A DNA stretch of 64,000 bases from Sequoia sempervirens (GCA_007258455.2 VDFB02270651.1:493590320-493654319); one strand, 5' to 3'; counted from the stretch's first letter, positions 24,275-36,299 are shown. A program made the numbers and translations. Notes: generated by a model from the letters alone, not told the origin.

Positions 24275-25330
24275 ATGGCGGTATATAAGAAGGATAGTCT
24301 GAGATTTGATGAACAAATTATTCTCTGTGGAAGACTTGAATGGAGTGTCATCTGAGATGCATTGGTTAACCCTACTAGAACATTACAATGAATAGGTATG
24401 TTATCCCACAAAATGGTCCTTCTACTGTTGTTGAGATTAAGGATGTTAAGTACAATATCAGGGCTAAGGAAGCGTTGTTGAGTGCTTTGATTGATTCTGA
24501 GATGATAAATATTATGGATCTAAATACTGCTTATGAGATCTAGAAAAATTTGGAAAATTTGCATGAAAGTGATGCTAATGTGAAGATTGCTAAGTTGCAA
24601 AGTCTAAAAGGGAAATATGAAATGTTGAGAATGGGTGATGATGAGAACATTACTTCTTTCATGCAAAAAAGTGAATGAACTTGTGTGCAGTATCAGATGT
24701 GTTGGTGGACAATTGGAAGAATCAGAGATTATTGCTAAAGTGCTCAGATCCTTGCTTGTTGCATACAAAGTCAAAGCTACTGCTATTGAGGAGCTCTGGA
24801 CTGTAACAAATGTAACCTTAGATATGTTGATTGGTAAGCTTACTTTTTTTGAGTTGAGTGAATTTGGTGATGCTCTTCCTAAGAAATAATATGCATTCAA
24901 TGCTACTACCTCTAGAACAGATAAATAGAGATATGATCCAAGTGAAAATTCTTCTATAAAGATATTCAAGTATGAGGATGAAATGAGAGAGATTGAAGAA
25001 GAGGAGAGAAAATTGGATGAGATTGAAGCCCTTATTGTCAAAAGGGAAGCCAGAGGAGAAGGTAAGTATAAAGGGAAATTCCCTATTAAATGTTTTTCTT
25101 CCAATAAGATAGGTCATTTTGCATCAAGGTGTTCAGAAAGAGTTCCTAAGTCAAGACCTAACAAGCCTATATTTAAAAGGAAGTGTTATTATGCTATTGA
25201 TGAAGGTGTGACAAATGATGAATCTGATAAAGGGAATGTAAGTGAGCACGAATGGGTATTTATTACTATCAAGGAAAATAATCATGTGTCTACTAAACCT
25301 ACTAATTGTACAAATGTGGAAAAGCCCTAG
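24275..25330 (+). pseudogene. Copia B gag, broken
   Basis: Starts near MAVYKKDSLRFDEQ (24275) and carries UBN2-like gag sequence: IDSEMINIMDLNTAYEI, LQSLKGKYEMLRM (about 24600) and VKATAIEELWTVT. A Glu/Lys-rich stretch follows (about 24980-25060). The zinc knuckle CFSSNKIGHFASRC (about 25090-25132) has lost its second cysteine (C-F-S-S instead of CxxC). Several stops and a frameshift near 24660 disable it. Gag forms the particle that packages the RNA. Confidence 0.8.
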
Positions 25331-25800
25331 TTGCTCGAGTTGAAGAGAAAGATGAATGGGTGATTGATAGTGGATGCTCTCATCATATGACAGGTGATAA
25401 GAGTAAGTTTGTGAGCTTGGAAAAGTATGATGATGGTGTTGTAATATTTGGTGATGACAAAGTAGGTGTAATTTGTGGCAGAGGATGCATTTCTCTTGAT
25501 GGTAAGCATGATACTGATGATGTCCTATATGTGGAAGGCTTGAAACATAATATTTTAAGTGTTGGATAGATGGTTGACAAGGGATACAATCTTCAGTTCA
25601 AGGATGGAAAGTACAGAATATTGGTGAGTTCCAAAAATGTGATTGCATTAGGTACAAAAACAAAAGGTAATATCTTTCACTTGAGTGCTGCTAGTAAAAT
25701 TTGTCTGATTGCTCAAGTTGATGAAAGTTGGTTGTGACATAGGAGAATGTGTCATATAAAATTTGATAATATTATCAAGATAATATCTACTTAGGCTGTG
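25331..25800 (+). pseudogene. Copia B protease and pre-integrase region
   Basis: WVIDSGCSHHMTGDKSKF (about 25358-25411) is the copia protease active site with intact DSG. It is followed by VLYVEGLKHNILSVG, a stop (25567), then WL-HRRMCHI (about 25730-25755), the pre-integrase histidine motif with its Trp codon changed to a stop. The frame is closed by stops before the integrase core. Confidence 0.85.
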
Positions 25801-25827
25801 ATCTTCCTAAGTTGATAAAACCTACTA

Positions 25828-26834
25828 ATGCTAATATGTAGGGAATGTAAGTTAGGGAAGCAAACTAGAATTTCATTTCAGAGCAAACAACATTGTTCAA
25901 ATGAAGTGTTGGAACTTGTGCATACTAACTTGTGTGGTCCTTCTAGAGTAATAATTTTACAAGGATACAGGTATTTCATGTTACTTATTGATGATTATTC
26001 TAGAATGATGTGTGTTACTTTCTTAAGGGAGAAATCTGAAGCTCTGGAGAAGTTCAAGATCTTTAAGGCTATGGTTGAGACAAAGACAAGTTGTAAGATC
26101 AAATGTTTGAGATCAAATAGAGGTGGTGAATTCACTTCCTGTGAGTTTAGTTCTTTTTTTGAAGAACATGGGATAAAGATATAATTATCTACACCATAGA
26201 CCCCTCAACAAAATAGAGTTGTGGAAAGAAAGAATAGGATAATTGAAGAAGTTGCTAGAACTATGATGCTAGAAGGAAATGTTCCTCATAGATCTACTAG
26301 AGAGAAGTTTTGAGTACTATTGTTTACACACTCAACCAGGTAAAATTCAAAGGTGATACTGGTAAGACTCCTTATGATCTATGGTATGGTCATAAACCTA
26401 CTATTAGATATTTCAAAATATTTGGGAGTAAATGCTATATCAAAAGAGATGAAGATATAGGAAAGTTTGATGCTAGGAGTGATGAAGGAATATTTCTTGG
26501 TCATTCTACTAAAATCAAGGCCTACCAGTGCTACAATAAGAGATTGAGGAAAGTAGTTGAAAGTGAAAATGTCAAGGTTGATGAAGACATAGCTAGACCA
26601 TCTAGAACCTATGGATATGATTCAGATGATCAAAATGATAGTTTAGATAAAGGAAAGAAAGTTCAGACTTCAAATCAAGTTCAAATCATTTTGGTGAATC
26701 AAGAAAACTAAGAGGAAGGAGCTAGTGAAAGTGTAGAAGAGAGATCAAAAGAGCCTAAAGTTCAAGAACATCCTAAGACTCCAAGGTATGTGAGACTAAA
26801 TCATTCAAAAGATCATATTATAGATGATAAGAAC
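25828..26834 (+). pseudogene. Copia B integrase, broken
   Basis: CRECKLGKQ, then ELVHTNLCGPSR, LIDDYSRM (first catalytic D), LRSNRGGEF and VVERKNR (catalytic E) appear in order. The second catalytic aspartate of SDRGGEF has become N (SNRGG), and stops lie near 26184 and 26312. The C-terminal part (26310-26711) includes PYDLWYGHKPTIRYFKIFGSKCY and FDARSDEGIFLGHS. Coding sequence stops at DDKN where the 26835 insertion begins. Confidence 0.87.
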
Positions 26835-27818
26835 TGTAGATGCTAAATCTACAAATGCTTCAACTTTGGTGAACATTAGTAATAATGTCAAATTAAATAC
26901 AAAAAATCAAGCATCCCTATGAGATATTGAATCATGCTAAATAATACAAACAAAGTGATAAAATACCAAAGAGACTAAGCATGTTCAAACCTATCCCATA
27001 GTGGATTGTTGCTTCTTTGATGTGGAAAGAATCCCTTTCCCAATCCTTGATAAGCTCCTGGATGATATGATGAACAAGATTCAAATGCTTAAGATTGTGT
27101 ATCAAGTTGTGGAGGATTAAATCAATAGAGAGGGTCTCTATTTATAAGAAAGTATGATGGAGGATTGAAGAACATGGAGGATGTGGGACAAAACATGAGC
27201 CAATGACAAGATGCCACTTGTCAAGATGTGAGAGGATGAAGGTTGTGCATATTTTGATCAATGTGCCAAAGAGGGGGAGATTTGAAATTCTAAAGATGGC
27301 TTGTTGGAGGGAGAAGAAAGAGTCTTAAATGCCAAGTGGAGGACATGTAAGAGAAAATGTAAGAGGAGTTAATGCTAAGTTGGAGGACACGACACTTGGG
27401 AGGGAAAATTCAAATTTGGGGAATATTCCCTCTTGATGCCTTTTTGAAAGTAATTAGGGAAATATTAAATCAAAGAAATGATTTGTTGGTGCAAGTTGCA
27501 AAGTCTAGAGGATTTAGGTGATTAGGATTAAATTAATCAAGGTTTAATTAATTTAATGAGGGATTCGATGATGTGACTATTTGATTTAGATTTATGGGTT
27601 GATTTAAATCAAAAGATGAGAAGAATGTGATTTTAGATTTAATTAAATAAAGATTTGATTTATTTAATCAAAGAGGATGATGCTAGACTAAATCAAATAA
27701 ATATTAATTTATTTAATTTAATGGAATGACTTTAGAGATTTAATCAAATAAAATATTATTTATTTAATGGATGGGTGAATATGATTTAATTAAATATGAG
27801 GAAATCATGATGTCAATT
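26835..27818. mobile_element. Insertion of about 984 bp within copia B, solo-LTR-like
   Basis: The copia frame reads DDKN up to 26834 and resumes with KGVQTRRK at 27824. The bases AGAAC occur on both sides (26830-26834 and 27819-27823), a 5 bp target duplication. The insert starts TGTAGATGC and ends gatgtcaatt, so the left end fits an LTR but the right end is not a clear CA. The first 19 bases contain a 7 bp inverted repeat (TGTAGAT / ATCTACA). The right half is rich in gatttaatt-type AT repeats. No coding region is seen. Confidence 0.7.
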
Positions 27819-27849
27819 AGAACAAAGGTGTTCAGACTAGGAGAAAAAT

Positions 27850-29472
27850 TGTAGAAGAATATTGTTTGATTTCAAAGACTAAGCCTAATAGTGTGAATGA
27901 AGCATGCAAAGATTAACATTGGGTAGAAGTAATGAAAGAAGAACTACTGCAAATTGAGAAGAATGATACATGGATTCTTGTTCCTAGACCTAAGGAAAAA
28001 AATGTAATTGGAACTAAATGGGTCTTTAGAAACAAACTAAATGAGCAAGGTGAAGTTGTTAGAAACAAAGCAAGACTGGTGTGTAAAGGATATTCTCAAA
28101 TGGAAGGAATTGGATTTCAAGAAACTTTTGCCCCTATTGCTATGATTGAAGCTGTGAGACTATTTCTTGCTTATGCTACTTACAAAAACTACAAGGTTTA
28201 CCAGATGGATGTCAAGTCAACATTTCTAAATGGAAAATTAGAAGAAGAAGTGTATGTTGAGCAACTTGATGGATTTCAATTGACTGATCAGGAGATATGG
28301 CTTGTCGGTTGAAGAAAGCATTGTATGGACTTAAGTAAGCCCCAAGAGCATGGTATCCCAGATTGGACATGTATTTGTTGGAGCTTGGATTTAATAAAGG
28401 TACTATTAATAGTAATTTATATTTCAAGATTAATCATGATAAAAATTTGATTGTTGAAGTCTTTGTTGATGATATAATTTTTGGAGGAGACGATGGTTTG
28501 TGCATGAAGTTTGCTGATGAGATGTAGAGTGAGTTTGAGATGTCTATTATTAGAGAGATGAAATTCTTTTTGGGATTGCAAATTACTTAGTTAGATAAAG
28601 GGATCTTTATATCTCAGTCCAAGTATGTGAAAGAATTGCTAAAGAAGTTTGGTATGGAAGATTCAAAGCCAGTTGGTACACCTATGGTGTTCGGATGCAA
28701 GTTGACACAAGATGATGATTCTCCAAAAGCAAATCAGATTAGATACAAATTGATGATTGGTGGATTTCTTTATTTAACTGAAACTAGACCTGATATCATG
28801 AATGGCATATGCATTGTTGCAAGATTTCAAGTTGATCCTAAGGAATCTCATGTGACTATTGTGAAGAGGATTTTCAGATACTTCAAGGGGACAGTTGATT
28901 TTGGGTTGTGGTATCCTAAAGATGATGATCTTACTTTGAGTGCTTTTACTGATGCTGATTGGGCAGGAGATGTGAATGATACAAAAATTACTTGTGGTGG
29001 TGAATTTTTCTTGGGAAAAAATCTTATTTCATGGTTAAGTAAGAAGTAGAATGCCATTTCTTTATCTAATGCAAAGGCAGAATACATTGTTGTTGCTAAC
29101 AATTGTACTCAAGTATTGTGGATGAAGCGAATGTTGAAAGATATCAAAGTTGTGTATAATGAACTGATTTCTATATTCTATGATAATTCAAGTGCAATTA
29201 ACATTTCTAAGAATCCAGTGTTGCATTCAAAGACCAAGCATATATCTATCAAGTTTCACTTTTCGAGAGAGAAGGTGAGTGAAAAGGAAGTTAGATTGGA
29301 ATATGTGCCTACTAAGGAACAAATTGCAAACATCTTTACCAAGCCTTTTCCTAAGGATACTTTTGAGTATCTTAGAGGGAAGCTAGGGGTGATTACCCCT
29401 CCTAATAAAAATGAAGATGCATTGACTTGCATCATTCCATGTATTTCACAGTCATATCTTCATTTGGATTGA
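27850..29472 (+). pseudogene. Copia B reverse transcriptase and RNase H, broken
   Basis: [44 protein letters not shown] and LYGLK are followed by FVDDIIFGG, the copia version of the RT catalytic box, at about 28465. SKYVKELLKKFGM then leads to RNase H, with ALSAFTDADWAG (about 28937-28971), AKAEY, YDNSSAINISKNP and HIS(I)KFHF. Frameshift near 28312 and stops at about 28337, 28527, 28590 and 29047 break it. Sequence quality is better than in copia A, suggesting a younger insertion. Confidence 0.9.
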
Positions 29473-29729
29473 TGTTGTGGTGGCTGCTACTCAGGGGGAG
29501 CAGTCAGATGTTCAAAAATGTGGTTCAAGGCTTGTGTGGAGAAAAGAGATCTTTGTCATTGATTTCAAAGGGGGAGAAGAGTCATGTGAAAAACTTTGTG
29601 GGAAGAAGAGTCACGTGAAAGAGTTGAGGAGAAAAGAGTTAGAATCTTAGGGGGAGAAAGTGCTAAGAGAAAGTTGCATTGATGGTGTTTTTCACATCAT
29701 GTGTTGCCATCAATTCCAAAGGGGGATAT
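29473..29729 (+). other. Purine tracts before the 3' LTR of copia B
   Basis: Four AGGGGGA-type tracts occur (about 29493, 29569, 29650, 29719); the last, CCAAAGGGGGATA, ends just before the LTR and is the likely plus-strand primer. Confidence 0.75.
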
Positions 29730-30957
29730 TTTTGGATGTGTGGTTGGATTTTGTTGATATTTGGTTGTCATTGATGTCAACACTATTGGAATTAATGAAT
29801 TTAAGGCTGTATATGTTGAGGATATTGAAAAAACTTTAATAAAATGAGTTGCAAGTTGTCAGTGATGAAGTGAAGTTTAGTATGTTGTTGAGATCAATAC
29901 ATTTATGATTAGAGGTTGTGGATTAAAGTGTTTTTTTTTAGTATATCTAGTTTATCCATGTTAAGTTTTAGAGATCCGCATGAAGATTTGATCGAGTTAT
30001 GAGTATCTATGTTTTGACAATTTTTCTGTTGCTTCAGTTGGTGTTCCTGAATGAAGATGATGTGATTCTAGTAAGTTCAGTTGTTGTGGATACTTCTCTG
30101 GTGATTCATGATGTTTTTGGGTGTTTCTAGATTGTGCTCTATCTGTGTTGCATGTCTGCATTGATCGTTGTGCTCGCGATTGGTGATTTTCTATTGAGTG
30201 TTCATGTTTTTCATGTTCATGGCCGATAGGGTAATTGTAGCGTGTTGTGGATCTTTGTGGAATAATTTTTGAAGGTGTTTCATGTTTGAGTATGTTGCTT
30301 TGGGTCTTCATTATGTTATGGTTGACATTGGTTGATTTGCATTGATAATTGTTTATTGTTTTGGGACAACAGTTTGAATATGTTTTATTATGTTTTGAAG
30401 CCGACATGTAGTGATGTAATCTCTTGTTGTGGATATATATAAGTGGTTTTTTATTCCATTTGAAGGAATGTGTCTATGAGATGTGTGAATAATGTCCTAA
30501 TCATTCGAAGGTAGAAACATAGTGTGAAGAAGTGTTCATGTGCTTAACTGGAACTGTAATCAGGCATTAGTATATGCTATTTTCTCAGCTCAAAATCCTA
30601 CAGATGTAATCCAAATGTTTCTGTAAGACAATGTGTCTTCCTTTGGGTAGGAATTTGTGTTGTAATTGAGCAGTGAGCTCTAGGCAGTGTGCTTGAATGC
30701 ATTTTCATTCCCCATTTATTCTTATACTTTTAACAGGGTATAATCTTGTGGACTAACCTCCACCATGGTTTTTCCCCTAACAGGGTTTCCACATAGAAAA
30801 ATCTTGGTGTTATGAGTGTTTCTGATGTGTTTGATGATTTATGCATTCATGGTTATTAATTAGATATGAGAATAAGGTTAATAAGTTTAATAAGTTTAAA
30901 TTTTTGTGACAATTGATTCACCCCCCCTCTTAGTTGTCTGCCCTTGTGTTGCCAACA
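29730..30957 (+). repeat. 3' LTR of copia B
   Basis: Begins TTTTGG (a decayed TGTTGG) after the purine tract and ends CCAACA at 30957, 1,228 bp. The portion 30229-30957 is repeated in the truncated 5' LTR. Confidence 0.8.
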
Positions 30958-31660
30958 CATCACATCTAGCATCAAACTTCCCAAGGTTCTCATCATATCT
31001 TTTAATGTAACATTTGCTTCCAAACACCTTAAATTACTTCACAGTAGTAATCTTACCAGTCCACAAGTCATAAGGAATATTAGTGATGTTACCTTTGATC
31101 TGAACTCTATTAAGAATATAAACAACAATGTGGATTGCCTCTCTCTAGTATACATCAGGTATATTTGCTTCTTTCATCATAGTTCTAGCAGCCTCCTACA
31201 TAGTCTAGTTCTTTCTTTGTACAACTCCATTTTGTTGTGAAGTTCTAGGAGTAGAAAAATGTCTCTTTATGCCATGATCTTCACAGAATGTATTAAACTC
31301 ACTAGAAGTGAATTTTCCACCTCTATCAAACCTTAAACATTTAATTTTCAGGTTTACTTCATTCTCTACCCTTGCCTTGAACACTTTAAATATATCCAAA
31401 GCCCAAGTCTTCTCTCTAAGAAATGTAACCCATGTCATTCTAGAATAATCATCAACAAGGAGCATGAAATACCTATCACCATTTAGACTTCCTATTCTTG
31501 TAGGACCACAAAGGTTAGTATGCACCAATTCTAGCACTCTAGTAGCTGACTAGTCTTTTTCTTTAAAACTGCATCTAGTTTTCTTTCCTAATTGACAACT
31601 CCTGCACATAGTATTAGGCTTTGTGATCTTAGGAAGATCTCAAACAACCTCTCTTGAATT
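30958..31660 (-). pseudogene. Copia A integrase, broken
   Basis: The minus-strand frame (best at 31537-31205) reads LELVHTNLCGPTR, LVDDYSRMTW (first D), LRFDRGGKF (second D) and QQNGVVQRKN, where the catalytic glutamate of VVERKN is glutamine. Further left the C-terminal part (YDLW.., YFKVFGSKCY, GKFDARCD) runs to 30958, where copia B begins. CRSCQLGKKTR (about 31600) marks the end of the zinc-binding part. Confidence 0.85.
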
Positions 31661-32093
31661 GATCCTAATCAAATTATCAAAGTTTACATGTCCCATCCTC
31701 CAATGTCATAACCAACTTCCATTAACTTGAGATACTAGGCACTAACCATCAACACCCTTAAGTTGATAAATATTTCCCTGTGTTCTTCTTCCTGCTACCA
31801 CCACAATTTTGGACCCTTTTCTCATCTCACAGGTATTATCCTAAAAAAAAAGCTTGAAACCTTTTCTACACATTTTTCCAACACTCAAAAGATTATTCCT
31901 TAATCCTTTAACATAATAAACATCATCAGTCTTCTGATTTCCATCAAAACTAATTTTTCCTTTCCCAAAAATGTTTGCTCCAGAATCATCTCCAAACATA
32001 ACTAAACCACCATCATGTTTTTCAAGCTTAGTGAACTTACTTTTTATCTCTGGTCATGTGATTAGAGCAACCATTTTCAATAACCTAATAGTC
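31661..32093 (-). pseudogene. Copia A protease and pre-integrase region
   Basis: The minus-strand sequence shows a protease start decayed from WVIDSGCSNHMT to a stop, VIEN, then GCSNHMTR: the catalytic Asp-Ser has become Glu-Asn and the Trp codon is TAG. Downstream come SKFTKLEKHDGG, LVMFGDDSG, LRNNLLSVG and HWRMGHVNFDNLIRIN. The N-terminal residues of the protease are cut off by the solo LTR at 32094-32516. Confidence 0.8.
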
Positions 32094-32516
32094 TGTTAGG
32101 GTTAGAAATGGTTGATATCTAACAATTAAATGCAGATTTAATTAATAAATAGAGAAACTAAAGCGCACACAAAATAAATTATAACACAAAGAATTTAACG
32201 TGGTTCACCCAATCTGGGCTACATCCACCAAACAACAGCCATCCAATGATTTTATTATCTAGTGCAAAAACCTATTACAATCTTGCGAATAATTGCGTTT
32301 TTCATCATACTATAACACCCATTCAAACCCCTTTTTAACAAGCTTAGAAGCTTCTAGATTTTGGGTTCTACAAAGTCATATTTTTCTTTTTTTTATTGAA
32401 TTTTTCCTTTTTCGGTGATGACGCGAAAACCATGGACCCCGGCAAGGATACATGTCGAGGTGTATAGTATACCATGGGCTATACAATATAGCATGATCAG
32501 TCGCCACATACCAACA
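32094..32516. repeat. Solo LTR inserted in copia A protease
   Basis: 423 bp from TGTTAGGG to ACCAACA, flanked on both sides by TAGTC (32089-32093 and 32517-32521). Removing it rejoins the copia reading frame (ARQDEDY before, V-I-E-N-G-C after). It contains an aacgtggttcaccc block typical of copia LTRs. A diverged relative lies at 34643-35177. Confidence 0.88.
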
Positions 32517-32521
32517 TAGTC

Positions 32522-33600
32522 TTCATCTTGTCTAGCATGAAACACAGTAACTAGAGTACCTTCCTTCTCATCCTTCTTACACTCTAAACCACTTTCCCTT
32601 GCACATCTTCCAAAGTTAGCAAACATAGATTTATTCTCTAAAGTTAAAAACAAGCATTCATCATCATTATCCTCAAAGTCTAATTCATCATTGGAAATTC
32701 CAGCATCTTCTTTGACATAATAAAAATTCTTGTACTTCTTATCCTTTATGTCTTTATTATTATTATCTATGTTCTTCTTATGTACAACTCTATTTGGACA
32801 TCTTGAAGCATAATGACCAATATTTCCACAACTAAAACATTTAAAAGGTAACATACCTTTGTCCTTACTAATACCTTTCTTCAACTTTCTTGTAAAATTT
32901 GCTTCCAACTCATCTGAACTATCATCCTCTAGATAATTTCCTATCTTTGTAGCTTTAAAGGTTGACTTTGTCTTCTCCTCATTTTTTCCAAACTTCCTTA
33001 TCTTAAATGTAGTCAAGGTGCCAAATATTTGTTCTTTAGTAAACTTGTTAGGATCATACACTTCCTCAATAACTGAGACCTTATCACTGTAGCTCTCTAG
33101 TAAGGTCATTAGAATCTTCTCTATTATATCTTCATCTACCAGAGTACACCCTTGATTCCTATCTTCATTTGCTACAAGATCAACCCTCTAGAAATAGCTT
33201 GCAATATCTTCACCTTCTTCCATTTTCAAATTTTCATATCTGCACTTTGCTATCAACTTCTTTTTCAGTTTCACTCTATCATTTCCTTCATAAATATCTT
33301 CCAACCTCTTCCAAACTTCATAAGCAGTGCCCAAAGAAATAAATTTTGTTCACTTAGTCTTAGATAAAGCACTGTAAATAGCATACCTCACTTTCTCATT
33401 CTCCTCATAGGCTGAAACCTCATCTATAGTAGTAGGACCACTTGTTGGAGCAACATACTTCATCTCAACAACCTTCAAGGTCTTGTAACCAAGAGAGATT
33501 GTGTAACCTCTCATCTGCACTTTCCAGTCACTGTAGTCATATCCATCAAACATAGGGATCACCAATTTGTGCACCATCATATCTACCTCAAGTGGCTAAG
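32522..33600 (-). pseudogene. Copia A gag, broken
   Basis: The minus-strand start is at about 33580 (MMVHKLVIPMFDGYDYSDWKVQM), continuing YAIYSALSKTK to 33350. A frameshifted stretch follows, then an open part 33109-32393 with TLLESYSDKVSVIEEVYD and the intact CCHC knuckle CFSCGNIGHYASRC (about 32840-32800), then an acidic NDELDFEDNDDECLF segment. The frame between the two parts is broken (33110-33350). Confidence 0.85.
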
Positions 33601-33620
33601 CTCTTTTCCAAGGAATCAAA

Positions 33621-33632
33621 GCTCTGATACCA
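33621..33632 (-). other. Primer binding site of copia A
   Basis: GCTCTGATACCA, the exact complement of TGGTATCAGAGC, two bases from the LTR at 33635. Confidence 0.92.
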
Positions 33633-33634
33633 AT

Positions 33635-33960
33635 TGTTGAAAAGTGCAAGAGAACTGAGAGGGGGGGTGAATTAGTTGTCACCAAATTCAAACAAAAAAC
33701 TTCAAATACTTATCAACTTCACAACCTCTTTATTCTATTATTAAATATGAACATGAAAGGTAGATAACAGAAAGAAAAATCAACACAAGAGGCACCAGAT
33801 TTACGTGGAAAACCCAACAAGGGAAAAACCACAGTGAGGATTAGCTCACAATATAAAGTAATTGCATAAATGAATACAAAGTGGCTCACTACCAAGGGCT
33901 CACTACCCAAAAGGACTCATTGTCCGAATACAAAGGCTCACTGGCTACAGATAGGACTCA
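33635..33960 (-). repeat. 5' LTR of copia A, truncated
   Basis: TGTTGAAAAGTGCAAG onward matches 16367-16695 and stops after aggactca at 33960. About 1.2 kb of LTR is missing; the following DNA is unrelated. Confidence 0.9.
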
Positions 33961-34642
33961 AATGTTTATTAGAACCCATGTTTATTACCATTAAGGAGTA
34001 GCAACTATCTAATGGGTATTAATCCTATGGTTCATGCATCAATAGAGATATTCTAGTGAGGATCTTAAATTTTTTAATGCCCTACCAAGGAACCCACATG
34101 ACAAAAGCTAAAAAACATGGGGTTATTTTTTGAAGTACAAGATATAAATACTTAAGTACATTAATGCAATTAGGCACATTAAGTTAACACAAATTCCCTG
34201 GCATGTCATGATATTACACAAGTGGAAGCCTTACATACCACACATCCTTAACCTATTAATAATTTTGGGTACACTTATAGGACTAACCACGAAGGGTTCC
34301 AACCTTTCCTAGCTTCCATAAGACTAAGATAATGATCTCCCACACCTAGTTTTGACAACTAGCTCATATAGAAGGTTGCACACAAATTGATGCAAGAGAT
34401 GATGTAAGTCCTCAATGATGATAGTTGAGAACAAGATGAAAGTACTAATAGGACCCCAAGACTATGGTGAAAAACTTGTATATACAATTTTTTCCCAAAC
34501 GGATTCTTGAAAATGCAAGGAAAGATCAAGTTCAAAGTTGGAGAAATTTTGACTAGGTTTAAATGGTTTAAATGACCAAAATGGACAAAGAAGAAAAAGT
34601 ACAAGTCATAAAAATTATTTGAAAGGTTCCAAGGGCTCAAAA
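33961..34642. other. Unassigned DNA
   Basis: No recognisable gene or element end. A minus-strand frame at 34359-34682 lacks any motif. Confidence 0.45.
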
Positions 34643-35177
34643 TGTTAGGATTCAAATAGATAAAAGAAATAAACATTAACAATTATATGCAAATTAGATA
34701 GCCCTGAAATAACAATGAAGAATAACACAAAAGAGATCAACATAAAAATTTAACATGGTTCACCCAATATCGGCTACATCCATAGAAACTCAACTACCCA
34801 ATGATTTTATTATCCAGTGAAAAAAAAAATGCAATCTTATGAATCACACCCATCACAACTTACATCCCAACAACTTATAACAAGATTTTTGGAAGCTTCT
34901 AGAATTAAGGGTTTTACAAAGTCATTTTTTTTCATTTGATGTGTTAGCGGGAAAACCTTGACATGTTAGCGAGAAAAATTTGACATGTTAAAGTGAAAAA
35001 AAAATTTAGGGGTTGTGCCCCCGAACCCCTACAATTGAGGGCTTTTTCCCCCAAAACCCCGACATCAGGGGCTGGCACCCCCGAACCCCTGCTATTAGGG
35101 GTTGCCACCCCCGAACCTCACATGAGGATAAGTTATGAGTGTATAGTATTTACATGATCATTCACCACATACCAACA
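34643..35177. repeat. Second copy of the solo-LTR family, with GC-rich insert
   Basis: TGTTAGGATT to ACCAACA. It shares blocks with 32094-32516 (a tggttcacccaat and ggctacatcca stretch, a ggaagcttctaga stretch, a ccacataccaaca end). It is longer because of a palindromic repeat array at 35008-35117. I see no matching target duplication (CAAAA left, TAGAA right). Confidence 0.7.
35008..35117. repeat. Tandem palindromic AGGGGTT...AACCCCT array
   Basis: Three to four units of about 30-35 bp, each with AGGGG(T/C)T then cacccccg then AACCCCT, so each unit can fold into a 7 bp GC-rich stem. It is strikingly GC-rich against its AT-rich surroundings. Confidence 0.75.
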
Positions 35178-35639
35178 TAGAAAATGATCACCTATCAATT
35201 ATTAAGAGGATTTACTCTCTAATTTGTTTATGGGAACGAGGCTATCCCTACACCCTTAGTGAAATTTTTGGGTTTTTAGACCTATCAAAACCAAGCCACC
35301 CCCATTTGCACTAGGCCACCCTAGTTTCCATCAGGACACCCCAAAATTATTTAGGCCAGTCCAGGAATGTTAGGATTTTTTTTAAAAGTTTTGGGTTCAA
35401 TCTAATGTTTGACACTATGAAATTGCATATACTTAGGTTCATTTTAAGCACCAAAATAAATGTTCCTATGTTTTATCTAGCAACTAAACATCATAATATG
35501 GATAGAAGAACAATATTTTGTGCTCGGTACCAACACCAAGACATGTAAATAATTCAAATGTTTATTTCATTTACAAATTATTACATTAATTTCTGAAGAG
35601 AGGTTCAAAAATAATAATTTTACAACATAAAGAATTGTA
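35178..35639. other. Unassigned DNA
   Basis: Contains a run of related phrases (aggccacc, aggacacccc, aggccagtcc) at 35290-35365 but no gene or recognised element. Confidence 0.4.
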
Positions 35640-36247
35640 AGGAAGCTAAGGTAGTGGAACAAATTCCTACAATAATCTTTAGAGGAGAAAAATTCAAAAC
35701 TTTGTAGATGTTTAACATTTATCAAAATTTAAATAGAAATATTATAAATACTATGCATACCACGACATAGTGATTTACATGGGGAAAACCCTTTTGGTAG
35801 AAAAACCCCACACTCCAAAAGCCGCCCAATATATTATTAAGAAATCACAAAGATTACAATATACTTGCAGAGGAAGCTTCTCGCAAGAGTATCACCACCA
35901 AAGATCAAGAGACAACATGACCACTATCAGACTCTCAAAATGTATCACCATCTACCACATCCATAATACAATGCCCTCATAAAATAGGGTTACATTCTAG
36001 GGCAAGACATTCCAAAAAAAAATCCACCATTAGATCTTAAACCTAATAATGAATAGTACATATTTACAACATATTATTTAATGTATGTCGGCCATTTTAA
36101 GAGTTTACTAAAAAAATTAAAATGCTCACATTTTTCTCTTTGCTACCATTATATACACCAATCAGTGTAACTAGGAAATATATATATATACATCCTACCA
36201 ACAATAAATCGTATATAACTACAAAGTTGAGAAAAATTTTCCCAACA
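35640..36247 (-). repeat. 3' LTR of copia C
   Basis: The right end CCCAACA (36241-36247) is followed by a polypurine tract on the minus strand (AAGTGGGAGATT). The left part from about 35643 to 36001 recurs at 62607-62955. It contains the copia block gtgatttacatggggaaaac. The left end is uncertain. Confidence 0.65.
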
Positions 36248-36299
36248 AATCTCCCACTTGTCGAACACCTTGCAAGAGAAACGTAAGGGTGTAAACATT

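Larger units (their letters stand above)
23469..30957 (+). mobile_element. Ty1/copia element B, plus strand
   Basis: Left LTR (truncated), primer binding site, gag with a damaged zinc knuckle, protease, integrase, RT and RNase H, purine tracts and a full right LTR are all present in copia order. A roughly 1 kb insertion (26835-27818) separates integrase from RT. Stops and shifts are spread throughout. It lies inside copia A: the right LTR abuts copia A integrase sequence at 30958. Confidence 0.88.
16367..33960 (-). mobile_element. Ty1/copia element A, minus strand, heavily interrupted
   Basis: Parts in minus-strand order: truncated 5' LTR (33960-33635), primer binding site (33632-33621), gag, protease, integrase (to 30958), then RT and RNase H (19586-18180), then 3' LTR (17872-16367). 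PR-IN-RT-RNH order defines copia. Three insertions split it: the gypsy-like E3 (19587-23468), copia B (23469-30957) and a solo LTR (32094-32516). About 0.5 kb between integrase and RT is missing, judged by the spacing in copia B. Confidence 0.85.

Noticed and set aside
31205..31537. Copia A integrase as intact
   Set aside because: The catalytic Glu is Gln (VVQRKN), and flanking frames are closed.
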